From Perilla frutescens (Eukaryota > Streptophyta > Magnoliopsida > Lamiales > Lamiaceae), in NCBI GenBank assembly GCA_026008535.1, contig BRKX01000009.1, positions 65,941,720 to 66,005,719 on the forward strand: a stretch of DNA of 64,000 nucleotides, given 5' to 3'. The translations under genes and the position numbers were made by a program. The notes beneath the pieces were generated by a model. It did no database searches. It saw nothing but the letters and a program-made list of their open reading frames with translations, and had not been told where the DNA came from. Shown one piece after another: positions 25,903 to 38,015 of this stretch; position 1 is the first letter of the stretch, and each line of letters opens with the position of its first letter.

Positions 25903-26314
25903 AACGAATTAGGATAATATAAGTATATGGTTTGATTCATAATTGATTGAAGTGTTCAAAAATGCTAGACTTGATAAAAATCCCGGCGGTCACACAGGGC
26001 CCGAACATGATGTGACCCGGGCACTACACAAAATGTTACGTTTTTGAAAATCAACTTTAAAACCATGTAGAGGTTGACACAAAATGAGTTTCTATGATTT
26101 TTCATTTCAACGGATTAGGATAATATAAGTATATGGTTTGATTCATAATTGATTGTAGTGTTCAAAAATGCTAGATTTGATAAAAATCCCGGCGGTCACA
26201 CAGGGCCCGAACATGACGTGACCCGGGTACTACACAAAATGTTACGTTTTTGGAAATCAACTTTAAAACTTTGTAGAGGTTGACACAAAATGAGTTTCTA
26301 GAATTTTTCATTTC
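25903..26314. repeat. 206 bp internal tandem duplication, displaced copy
   Basis: The same type of junction occurs in a unit of 733 bp (25833-26565), far from the seven-unit block. It reads TTTCATTTC followed by AACGGATTAGGATAATAT at 26108/26109. The junction position is the same as in the other three, which suggests common descent rather than an independent event. The flanking sequence has diverged, so this copy is older or was moved by recombination. Confidence 0.85.
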
Positions 26315-27619
26315 TAGATGATAGATATTTGAGTTAGGGTTCCAACGCAACAAGAATTGCAGGCATCGGATACCTATGGAGAGACTTATAGTCGTTTTAC
26401 TGACGACTGCCAGAAAACGGGGCCGAATATGGCCGACGGGCTTGAAAATTTGATTCTTTCTGAAACCGGACAAATTAGGAAAACATGATCATATGGATTG
26501 ATTCATAATTGTTCCTAGATTTCAAAATTACTAAATTCGATGAAAATTCCACCGGTCACCCCGGCCCCAAATTTGGCCATCGGCCAAAGGATATCCCTTT
26601 GGCCCAGGCTCGAAAATATAAGTGTTCAAAACCGAACTAATTAGGATAATATAAGTATTTGTTTTGATTCATAATTGATTGTAGTGTTCAAAAATGCTAG
26701 ATTTGATAAAAATCCCGACGGTCACACAGGGCCCGAACATGACGTGACCCGGGCACTACACAAAATGTTACGTTTTTGGAAATCAACTTTAAAACATTGT
26801 AGAGGTTGACACAAAATGAGTTTCTAGGATTTTTCATTTCTAGATGATAGATATTTGAGTTAGAGTTCCAACGCAACCAGAATTGCAGGCATCAGACACC
26901 TATGGAGAGACTTAATAGTCGTTTTACTGACGACTGCCAGAAAACGGGGCCGAATCTGGCTGACGGGCTTGAAAATTTGATTCTTTCCAAAACCGGACGA
27001 ATTAGGCCAACATGAGCATATGGATTGATTCATAATTTTTCCTAGAGTTCAAAAATACTACATTCGATTGAAATTCCACAGGTCACCCCGGTGCCAAATT
27101 TGGCCACCGGCCAAAGGAGTATCCCTTTGGCCCGGGCTCGAAAATATAAGTGTTCAAATCCGAACGATTTATGATAATATAAGTATATAGTTTGATTCAT
27201 AATTGATTGTAGTGTTCAAAAATGCTAGATTTGATAAAAATCCTGGCGGTCACACAGGGCCCGAATATGACGTGACCCGGGCACTACACAAAATGTTACG
27301 TTTTTGGAAATCAACTTTAAAACATTGTAGAGGTTGACACAAAATGAGTTTCTAGTATTTTTCATTTCTAGATGATAGATATTTGAGTTAGGGTTCCAAC
27401 GCAACAAGAATTGATGACATCGGACACCTATGGAGAGACTTATAGTCGTTTTACTGACGACTGCCAGAAAACGGGGCCGAATCTGGCTGACGGGCTTGAA
27501 AATTTGATTCTTTCCGAAACCGGACGAATTAGGCCAACATGAGCATATGGATTGATTCATAATTTTTCCTAGAGTTCAAAAATACTAAATTCGATGAAAA
27601 TTCCACCGGTCAGCCCGGC

Positions 27620-28667
27620 GCCTAATTTGGCCACCGGCCAAAGGAGCCCTTTGGCCCAGGCTCGAAAAAATAAGTGTTCAAATCCGAACGAATTATGATA
27701 ATATAAGTATATGGTTTGATTCATAATTGATTTTAGTGTTCAAAGTTGCTAGATTTGATAAAAATCCCGACGGTCATACTGGGCCCGAACATGACGTGAC
27801 CCGGGCACTACACAAAATGTTACGTTTTTGGAAATCAACTTTAAAACATTGTAGAGGTTGACACAAAATGAGTTTCTAGGATTTTTCATTTCTAGATGAT
27901 AGATATTTGAGTTAGGGTTCCAACGCAACAAGAATTGAAGACATCGGACACCTATGGAGAGACTTATAGTCGTTTTACTGACGACTGCCAGAAAACGGAG
28001 CCGAATCTGGCTGACGGGCTTGAAAATTTGATTCTTTCCGAAACCGGACGAATTAGGCCAACATGAGCATATGGATTGATTCATAATTTTTCCTAGAGTT
28101 CAAAAATACTAAATTCGATGAAAATTCCACCGGTCAGCCCGGCGCCTAATTTGGCCACTGGCCAAAGGAGCCCTTTGGCCCAGGCTCGAAAAAATAAGTG
28201 TTCAAATCCGAACGAATTATGATAATATAAGTATATGGTTTGATTCATAATTGATTGTAGTGTTCAAAGTTGCTAGATTTGATAAAAATCCCGACGGTCA
28301 TACAGGGCCCGAACATGACGTGACCCGGGCACTACACAAAATGTTACGTTTTTGGAAATCAACTTTCAAACCTCGTAGAGGTTGAGACAAAATGAGTTTC
28401 TAGGATTTTTCATTTCTAGATGATAGATATTTGAGTTAGGGTTCCAACGCAACAAGAATTGCATGCATCGGATACCTATGGAGAGACTTATAGTCGTTTT
28501 ACTGACGACTGCCAGAATACGGGGCCGAATCTGGCCGACGGGCTTAAAAATTTGATTCTTTTCGAAACCGGACGAATTAGGCCAACATCAGCATATGGAT
28601 TGATTCATAATTGTTCCTAGACTTCAAAAATACTAAATTCAATGAAAATTCCACCGGTCACCCCGGC
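27620..28667. repeat. Near-identical tandem pair of 524 bp units
   Basis: Units 27620-28143 and 28144-28667 both begin GGTCAGCCCGGCGCCTAATTTGG, shown here by the rare CAGCCCGG and GCCTAATTTGG. Both have AAAGGAGCCCTTTGG without the usual TAT, and CGAAAAAATAAGTG. Their second halves differ, so the duplicated tract does not cover both units fully. Confidence 0.75.
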
Positions 28668-29720
28668 GCCAAATTTGGCCACCGGCCAAAGGGGTATCCC
28701 TTTGGTCCAAGCTCGAAAATATAAGTGTTCAAAACCGAACGAATTAGGATAATATAAGTATATGATTTGATTCATAATTGATTGTAGTGTTCAAAAATGC
28801 TAGATTTGATAAAAATCTCGGCGGTCACACAGGCCCGAACATGACGTGACTCGGGCACTACACAAAATGTTACGTTTTTGGAAATCAAATTTAAAACCTG
28901 GTAGAGGTTGACACAAAATGAGTTTCTAGGATTTTTCATTTCTAGATGATAGATATTTGAGTTAGGGTTTCAACGAAACAAGAATTGCAGGCATCGGATA
29001 CCTATGAAGAGACTTATAGTCGTTTTACTGACGACTGCCAGAATGCGGGGACGAATTTGGCCGGCGGGCTTGAAAATTTAATTCTTTCCGAAACCGGACG
29101 AATTAGGCCAATATGAGCATATGGATTGATTCATAATTGTTCCTAGAGTTCAAAAATACTAAATTCGATGAAAATTTCACCGGTCACCCCGGCGCCAAAT
29201 TTGGCCACCGGCCAAAGGGGTATCCCTTTGGCCCAGGCTCGAAAATATAAGTTTTCAAAACCGAACGAATTAGGATAATATAAGTATATGGCTTGATTCA
29301 TAATTGATTGTAGTGTTCAAAAATGCTAGATTTGATAAAAATCCCGGCGCTCAAACAGGGCCCGAACATGACGTGACCCGGGCACTACACAAAATGTTAC
29401 GTTTTTGGAAATCAACTTTAAAACCTTGTATAGGTTGACACAAAATGAGTTTGTAGGAATTTTCATTTCTAGATGATAGATATTTGAGTTAGGGTTCCAA
29501 CGCAACAAGAATTGCAGGCATCGGATACCTGTGGAGAGACTTAGTGTCGTTTTGCTGACGACTGCCAGAAAACGGGGCCGAATCTGGCCGACGGGCTTGA
29601 AAATTTGATTCTTTCCGAAACCGGACGAATTAGGCCAACATTAGCATATGGATTGATTCATAATTGTTCCTAGAGTTCAAGAATACTAAATTCGATGAAA
29701 ATTCCACCGGTCCCCCCGGC

Positions 29721-32700
29721 CCCAAATTTGGACATCGGCCAAAGGATATCCCCTTTGGCCAAGGCTTGAAAATATAAGTGTTCAAAACCGAACGAATTAG
29801 GATAATATAAGTATTTGTTTTGATTCATAATTGATTTTAGTGTTCAAAAATGTTAGATTTGATAAAAATCCCGGCAGTCACACAAGGCCCGAACATGACG
29901 TGACCGGGGCACTGCACAAAATATTACGTTTTTGGAAATCAACTTTAAAACATTGTAGAGGTTGACACAAAATGATTTTCTAGGATTTTTCATTTCTAGA
30001 TGATAGATATTTGAGTTAGGGTTCCAACGCAACAAGAATTTCAGGCATCGGACACCTATGGAGAGACTTATAGTCGTTTTACTGACGACTGCCAGAAAAC
30101 GGGGCCGAATCTGGCTGACGGGCTTGAAATTTTGATTCTTTCCGAAACTGGACGAATTAGGCCAACATGAGCATATGGATTGATTCATAATTTTTCCTAG
30201 AGTTCAAAAATACTAAATTCCATGAAAATTCCACCGGTCACCCCGGCGCCAAATTTGGCCACCGGCCAAAGGAGCCCTTTGGCCCAGGCTCGAAAATATA
30301 AGTGTTCAAATCCGAATGAATTATGATAATATAAGTATATGGTTTGATTCATAATTGATTGTAGTGTTCAAAGTTTCTAGATTTGATAAAAATCCCGACG
30401 GTCATACAGGGCCCGAACATGACGTGACCCGGGCACTACATAAAATGTTACGTTTTTGGAAATCAACTTTCAAACCTTGTAGAGGTTGACACAAAATGAG
30501 AGTCTATGATTTTTCTTTTCTAGATGATAGATATTTGAGTTAGGGTTCCAACGCAACAAGAATTGCAGGCATAGGACACCTATGGAGAGACTTATAGTCG
30601 TTTTACTGACGACTGCCAGAAAATGGGGCCGAATCTGGCTGACGGTCTTGAAAATTTGATTCTTTCCGAAACCGGACGAATTATGCCAACATCAGCACAT
30701 GGATTGATTCATAATTTTTCCTAGAGTTCAAAAATACTAAATTCGATGAAAATTCCACCGGTGATCCCGGCGCCAAATTTGGCCACCGGCCAAAGGAGTA
30801 TCCCTTTGGCCCAGGCTCGAAAATATAAGTGTTCAAATCCGAACGAATTATGATAATATAAGTATATGGTTTGATTCATAATTGATTGTAGTGTTCAAAG
30901 TTGCTAGATTTGATAAAAATCCCGACGGTCATACAGGGCCCGAACATGACGTGACCCGGGCACTACACAAAATGTTACGTTTTTGGAAATCAACTTTCAA
31001 ACCTTGTAGAGCTTGACACAAAATGAGATTCTATGATTTTTCTTTTCTAGATGATAGATATTTGAGTTAGGGTTCCAACGCAACAAGAATTGCAGGCATC
31101 AGATACCTATGGAGAGACTTATAGTCGTTTTACTGACGACTGCCAGAAAACGGGGCCGAATCTGGCCGACGGGCTTGAAAATTTAATTCTTTCCGAAACC
31201 GGACGAATTAGGCGAACATGAGCATATGGATTGATTCATAATTGTTTGTAGAGTTCAAAAATACTAACTTCGATGAAAATTCCACCGGTCACCCCGGCGT
31301 CAAATTTGGCCACCGGCCAAAGGGTATCCCTTTGGCCCAGGCTCGAAAATATAAGTGTTCAAAACCGAACAAATTAGGATAATATAAGTATTTGGTTTGA
31401 TTCATAATTGATTGTAGTGTTCAAAAATTCTAGATTTGATAAAAATCCTGGCGGTCACACAGGGCCCGAACATGACGTGACCCGGGCACTATACCAAATG
31501 TTACGTTTTTGCAAATCAACTTTAAAACTTTGTAGAGGTTGACACAAAATGTTTTCTAGAATTTTTCATTTCTAGATGATAGAAATTTGAGTTAGGGTTC
31601 CAACGCAACAAGAATTGCAGGCATCGGATACCTATGGAGAGACTTATAGTCGTTTTACTGACGACTGCCAGAAAACGGGGGCGAATATGGCCGACGGGTT
31701 TGAAAATTTGATTCTTTCCGAAACCGGACGAATTAGGACAACATGAGCATATGGATTGATTCATAATTGTTCCTAGAGTTCAAGAATACTAAATTCGATG
31801 AAAATTCCACCGGTCCCCCCGGCCCCAAATTTGGCCATCGGCCAAAGGATATCCCTTTTGGCCCAGGCTCGAAAATATAAGTGTTCAAAACTGAACGAAT
31901 TAGGATAATATAAGTATTTGTTTTGATTCATAATTGATTGTAGTTTTCAAAAATGCTAGATTTGATAAAAATCCCGGCAGTCACACAGGGCCCGAACATG
32001 ACGTGACCGGGGCACTACACAAAATGTTACGTTTTTGGAAATCAACTTTAAAACATTGTAGAGGTTGACACAAAATGAGTTTCTAGGATTTTTCATTTCT
32101 AGATGATAGATATTTGAGTTAGGGTTCCAACGCAACAAGAATTGCAGGCATCGGACACCTATGGAGAGACTTATAGTCGTTTTACTGACGACTGCCAGAA
32201 AACGGGGCCGAATCTGGCTGACGGGCTTGAAAATTTGATTCTTTCCGAAACCGGACGAATTAGGCCAACATGAGCATATGGATTGATTCATAATTTTTCC
32301 TAGAGTTCAAAAATACTAAATTCGATGAAAATTCCACCGGTCACCCCGGCGCCAAATTTGGCCACCGGCCAAAGGAGCCCTTTGGCCCAGGCTAGAAAAT
32401 ATAAGTGTTCAAATCAGAACGAATTATGATAATATAAGTATATGGTTTTATTCATAATTGATTGTAGTGTTCAAAGTTTCTAGATTTGATAAAAATCCCG
32501 ACGGTCATACAGGGCCCGAACATGACGTGACCCGGGCACTACACAAAATGTTACGTTTTTGGAAATCAACTTTCAAACCTGGTAGATGTTGACACAAAAT
32601 GAGTTTCTAGGATTTTTCATTTCTAGATGATAGATATTTGAGTTAGGGTTCCAACGCAACAAGAATTGCAGGCATCGGATACCTATGGAGAGACTTATAG

Positions 32701-33400
32701 TCGTTTTACTGACGACTGCCAGAAAACGGGGCCGAATCTGGCTGACGGGCTTGAAAATTTGATTCTTTCCAAAACCGGACGAATTAGGCCAACATGAGCA
32801 TATGGATTGATTCATAATTTTTCCTAGAGTTCAAGAATACTAAATTCGATGAAAATTCCACCGGTCACCCCGGCGCCAAATTTGGCCACCGGCCAAAGGA
32901 GTATCCCTTTGGCCCAGGCTCGAAAATATAAGTGTTCAAATCCGAACGATTTATGATAATATAAGTATATGGTTTGATTCATAATTGATTATAGTGTTCA
33001 AAGTTGCTAGATTTGATAAAAATCCAGACGGTCATACAGGGCCCGAACATGACGTGACCAGGGCACTACACAAAATGTTACGTTTTGGAAATCAACTTTC
33101 AAACCTTGTAGAGGTTCACACAAAATGAGATTCTATGATTTTTCTTTTGTAGATGATAGATATTTGAGTTAGGGTTCCAACGCAACAAGAATTGCAGGCA
33201 TCAGACACCTATGGAGAGACTTATAGTCATTTTACTGACGACTGCCAGAAAACGGGGCCGAATCTGGCTGACGGGCTTGAAATTTTGATTCTTTCCGAAA
33301 CCGGACGAATTAGGCCAACATGAGCATATGGATTGATTCATAATTTTTCCTAGAGTTCAAAAATTCTAAATTCGATGAAAATTCCACCGGTCACTCCGGC
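29721..33400. repeat. Four-unit repeat, diverged (2103 bp)
   Basis: Units at 29721, 30248 and 30772 correspond to 31824, 32351 and 32875, offset 2103. Shared markers are CCCCAAATTTGG with CATCGGCC and AAGTATTTGTTTTG in the first, AAAGGAGCCCTTTGG in the second and AAAGGAGTATCCC in the third. The fourth units (31299 and 33401) do not match. Confidence 0.55.
31956..32291 (-). other. Recurrent latent minus-strand reading frame (not a gene)
   Basis: Example of a minus-strand frame of 111 codons starting MNQSICSCWPNSSGFGKNQI and ending in RDFYQI. The same frame is open for 60-134 codons in dozens of units and cut short in others by point changes or by the 1 bp deletion that turns GTTTTTGG into GTTTTGG. 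Substitutions change amino acids freely, lengths vary and no signal for expression is visible. All copies descend from one ancestral unit, so their openness is one chance event rather than many. I see no recognisable domain. It is recorded so that it is not mistaken for a gene family. Confidence 0.8.
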
Positions 33401-35180
33401 GCCAAATTTGGCCACAAGCCAGAGGGGTATCCCTTTGGCCCAGGCTCGAAAATATAAGTGGTCAAAACCGAACGAATTAGGATAATATAAGTATATGGTT
33501 TGATTCATAATTGATTGTAGTGTTCAAAAATGCTTGATTTGATAAAAATCCCGGCGGTCACACAGGGCCCGAACATGACGTGACCCGGGCACTACACAAA
33601 ATGTTACGTTTTTGGAAATCAACTTTCAAACCTGGTAGATGTTGACACAAAATGAGTTTCTAGGATTTTTCATTTCTAGATGATAGATATTTGAGTTAGG
33701 GTTCCAACGCAATAAGAATTGCAGGCATCGGATACCTATGAAGAGACTTATAGTCGTTTTACTGACGACTGTCAGAATACGGGGACGAATCTGGCTGGCG
33801 GGCTTAAAATTTTAATTCTTTCCGAAACCGGACGAATTAGGCCAATATGAGTATATGGATTGATTAATAATTGTTCCTAGAGTTCAAAAATACTAAATTC
33901 GATGAAAATTCCACCGGTCACTCCGGCGCCAAATTTGGCCACAGGCCAGAGGGGTATCCCTTTGGCCCAGGCTCGAAAATATAAGTGTTCAAAACCGAAC
34001 GAATTAGGATAATATAAGTATATGGTTTGATTCATAATTGATTGTAGTGTTCAAAAATGCTTGATTTGATAAAAATCCGGGCGGTGACACGGGGCCCGAA
34101 CATGACGTGACCCAGGCACTACACAAAATGTTACGTTTTTGGAAATCAACTTTAAAACCTTGTATAGGTTGACACAAAATGAGTTTCTAGGAATTTTCAT
34201 TTCTAGATGATATATATTTGAGTTAGGGTTCCAACGCAACAAGAATTGCAGGCATCGGATACCTATGGAGAGACTTATAGTCGTTTTACTGACGACTGCC
34301 AGAAAACGGGGCCGAATCTGGCTGACGGGCTTGAAAATTTGATTCTTTCCAAAACCGGACGAATTAGGCCAACATGAGCATATGGATTGATTCATAATTT
34401 TTCCTAGAGTTCAAGAATACTAAATTCGATGAAAATTCCACCGGTCACCCCGGCGCCAAATTTGGCCACCGGCCAAAGGAGTATCCCTTTGGCCCAGGCT
34501 CGAAAATATAAGTGTTCAAATCCGAACGATTTATGATAATATAAGTATATGGTTTGATTCATAATTGATTATAGTGTTCAAAGTTGCTAGATTTGATAAA
34601 AATCCAGACGGTCATACAGGGCCCGAACATGACGTGACCAGGGCACTACACAAAATGTTACGTTTTGGAAATCAACTTTCAAACCTTGTAGAGGTTCACA
34701 CAAAATGAGATTCTATGATTTTTCTTTTGTATATGATAGATATTTGAGTTAGGGTTCCAACGCAACAAGAATTGCAGGCATCAGACACCTATGGAGAGAC
34801 TTATAGTCATTTTACTGACGACTGCCAGAAAACGGGGCCGAATCTGGCTGACGGGCTTGAAATTTTGATTCTTTCCGAAACCGGACGAATTAGGCCAACA
34901 TGAGCATATGGATTGATTCATAATTTTTCCTAGAGTTTAAAAATTCTAAATTCGATGAAAATTCCACCGGTCACTCCGGCGCCAAATTTGGCCACAAGCC
35001 AGAGGGGTATCCCTTTGGCCCAGGCTCGAAAATATAAGTGGTCAAAACCGAACGAATTAGGATAATATAAGTATATGGTTTGATTCATAATTGATTGTAG
35101 TGTTCAAAAATGCTTGATTTGATAAAAATCCCGGCGGTCACACAGGGCCCGAACATGACGTGACCCGGGCACTACACAAA
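32660..35180. repeat. Three-unit tandem duplication (about 1580 bp)
   Basis: The tract from about 32690 to 33620 recurs nearly unchanged 1580 bp later, at about 34270 to 35200. Rare shared variants are AAATCCAGACGGTCATAC with GACCAGGGCAC (33021 and 34601), GAGGTTCACACAAAATG, TATAGTCATTTTACTG and GCCACAAGCCAGAGG (33410 and 34990). Boundaries are approximate because neighbouring units are also similar. Confidence 0.8.
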
Positions 35181-37657
35181 ATGCTACGTTTTGGAAATCA
35201 AATTTCAAACCTTGTAGAGGTTGACACATAATGAGATTCTATGATTTTTCTTTTGTAGATGATAGATATTTGAGTTAGGGTTCCAACGCAACAAGAATTG
35301 CAGGCATCGGACACCTATGGAGAGACTTATAGTCGTTTTACTGACGACTGCCAGAAAACGGGGCCGAATCTGGCTTACGGGCTTGAAATTTTGATTCTTT
35401 CCGAAACCGGACGAATTAGGCCAATATGAGCATATGGATTGATTCATAATTTTTCCTAGAGTTCAAAAATTCTAAATTCCATGAAAATTCCACCGGTCAC
35501 TCCGGCGCCAAATTTGGCCACAGGCCAGAGGGGTATCCCTGTGGCCCAGGCTCGAAAATATAAGTGTTCAAAACCGAACGAATTAGGATAATATAAGTAT
35601 ATGGTTTGATTCATAATTGATTGTAGTGTTCAAAAATGCTAGATTTGATAAAAATCCCGGCGGTCACACAGGGCCCGAACATGACGTGACCCGGGCACTA
35701 CACAAAATGTTACGTTTTTGGAAATCAACTTTAAAACCTTGTATAGGTTGACACAAAATGAGTTTCTAGGATTTTTCATTTCTAGATGATAGATATTTGA
35801 GTTAGGGTTCCAACGCAACAAGAATTGCAGGCATCGGACACCTATGGAGAGACTTATAGTCGTTTTACTGACGACTGCCAGAAAACGGGGCCGAATCTGG
35901 TTGACGGGCTTGAAAATTTGATTCTTTCCGAAACCGGACGAATTAGGCCAACATGAGCATATGGATTGATTCATAATTTTTCCTAGAGTTCAAAAATACT
36001 AAATTCGATGAAAATTCCACTGGTCACCCCGGCGCCAAATTTGGCCACCGGCCAAAAGATTATCCCTTTGGCCCAGACTCGAAAATATAAGTGTTCAAAT
36101 CTGAATGATTTATGATAATATAAGTATATGGTTTGATTCATAATTTATTATAGTGTTCAAAGTTGCTAGATTTGATAAAAATCCCGACGGTCATACAGGG
36201 CCCGAACATGACGTGACCCGGGCACTACACAAAATGTTACGTTTTGGAAATCAACTTTCAAACCTTGTAGAGGTTCACACAAAATGAGATTCTATGATTT
36301 TTCTTTTGTAGATGATAGATATTTGAGTTAGGGTTTCAACGCAACAAGAATTGCAGGCATCGGACACCTATGGAGAGACTTATAGTCGTTTTACTGACGA
36401 CTGCCAGAAAACGGGGCCGAATCTGGCGGACAGTCTTGAAAATTTGATTCTTTCCGAAACTGGACGAATTAGGCCAACATGAGCATATGGATTGATTCAT
36501 AATTTTTCCTAGAGTTCAAAAATACTAAATTCAATGAAAATTCCACCGGTCACCCCGGCGCCAAATTTGGCCACCGGCCAAAGGAGTATCCCTTTAGCCC
36601 AGGCTCGAAAATATAAGTGTTCAAATCCGAACGAATTATGATAATATAAGTATATGGTTTGATTCATAATTGATTGTAGTGTTCAAAGTTGCTAGATTTG
36701 ATAAAAAGCCCGACGGTCAGACAGGGCCCGAACATGACATGACCCGGGCACTACACAAAATGTTACGTTTTTGGAAATCAACTTTCAAACCTTGTAGAGC
36801 TTGACACAAAATGAGATTCTAGGATTTTTCATTTCTAGATGATAGATATTTGAGTTAGGGTTCCAACGCAACAAGAATTGCAGGCATCGGATACCTATGA
36901 AGAGACTTATAGTCGTTTTACTGACGACTACCAGAATACGGGGACGAATCTGGCCGGCGGGCTTGAAAATTTAATTCTTTCCGAAACCGGACGAATTAGG
37001 ACAATATGAGCATATGGATTGATTCATAATTGTTCCTAGAGTTCAAAAATTCTAAATTCGATGAAAATTCCACCGGTCACCCCGGCGCCGAATTTGGCCA
37101 CCGGCCAGAGGGGTATCCCTTTGGCCTAGGCTCGAAAATATAAGTGTTCAAAACCGAACGAATTAGGATAATATAAGTATATGTTTTGATTCATAATTGA
37201 TTGTAGTTTTCAAAAATGCTAGATTTGATAAAAATCCCGGCGGTCACACAGGGCCCGAACATGACGTGACCCGAGCACTATACAAAATGTTACGTTTTTG
37301 GAAATCAACTTTCAAACCTTGTAAAGCTTGACAAAAAATGAGATTCTAGGATTTTTCATTTCTAGATGATAGATATTTGAGTTAGGGTTCCAACGCAACA
37401 AGAATTGCAGGCATCAGATACCTATGGAGAGACTTATAGTCATTTTACTGACGACTGCCAGAATACGGGGCCGAATCTGGCCGACGGGCTTGCAAATTTG
37501 ATTCTTTCCGAAACCGGACGAATTAGGCCAACATGAGCATATGGATTGATTCATAATTGTTTCTAGAGTTCAAAAATACTAAATTCGATGAAAATTCCAC
37601 CGGTCACCCCGGCGCCAAATTTGGCCACCGGCCAGAGGGGTGTCCCTGTGGCCCAGG

Positions 37658-37820
37658 CTCGAAAATATAAGTGTTCAAAACCGAACGAATTAGGATAATA
37701 TAAGTATATGGTTTGATTCATAATTGATTATAGTGTTCAAAAATGCTAGATTTGATAAAAATCCCGGCGGTCACACAGGGCCCGAACATGACGTGACCCG
37801 AGCACTACACAAAATGTTAC
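37658..37820. repeat. Subunit A of the 527 bp unit
   Basis: First of three related parts of the unit, with the reference point AAACC at 37678-37682. It reads CGAACGAATTAGGATAATAT and then TGATTCATAATTGATT. Compared without gaps with subunit B, about 82 of 103 positions agree in typical copies, counted by eye. It is the most AT-rich part and one of the most variable: in a subset of units its CATATGGTTTGATTC region is replaced by a T8-T10 tract. Confidence 0.75.
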
Positions 37821-38015
37821 GTTTTTGGAAATCAACTTTCAAACCTTGTAAAGCTTGAAAAAAAATGAGATTCTAGGATTTTTCATTTCTAGATGATAGA
37901 TATTTGAGTTAGGGTTCCAACGCAACAAGAATTGCAGGCATCAGATACCTATGGAGAGACTTATAGTCGTTTTACTGACGACTGCCAGAATACGGGGCCG
38001 AATCTGGCCGACGGG
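37821..38015. repeat. Subunit C of the 527 bp unit (diverged)
   Basis: Middle part of the unit, with the reference point AAACC at 37841-37845, 163 bp after that of A and 197 bp before that of B. The string ATGAG, GGAT and TTCATTTCTAGA lines up with ATGAGCATATGGATTGATTC and CCTAGAG in subunit B, with about 14 of 22 positions equal in the best stretch. It is about 30 bp longer than A and B. The extra length is in or near a strongly conserved core from AACGCAACAAGAATTG to GACGACTGCC. The homology is plausible but weaker than A-B and needs a proper alignment. Confidence 0.5.
37965..37983. other. Small stem-loop in the conserved core of the unit
   Basis: AGTCGT (37965-37970) and ACGACT (37978-37983) are complementary arms around the 7 base loop TTTACTG. 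The element recurs in almost every unit. The surrounding 85 or so bases, from CCAACGCAACAAGAATTG to GACGACTGCCAG, are among the least variable in the array. No function is known to me. Confidence 0.7.

Larger units (their letters stand above)
25833..29720. repeat. Loosely organised stretch of satellite units
   Basis: Units start at 25833 (733 bp), 26566, 27093, 27620, 28144, 28668 and 29194. Apart from the pair at 27620, I see no clear multi-unit period here. Single-copy variants are common, for example AATTGATGACATCGG near 27410, CTTAATAGTCG near 26913 and TTTGCTGACGACTG near 29552. The stretch resembles older, less recently homogenised satellite. Confidence 0.6.
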
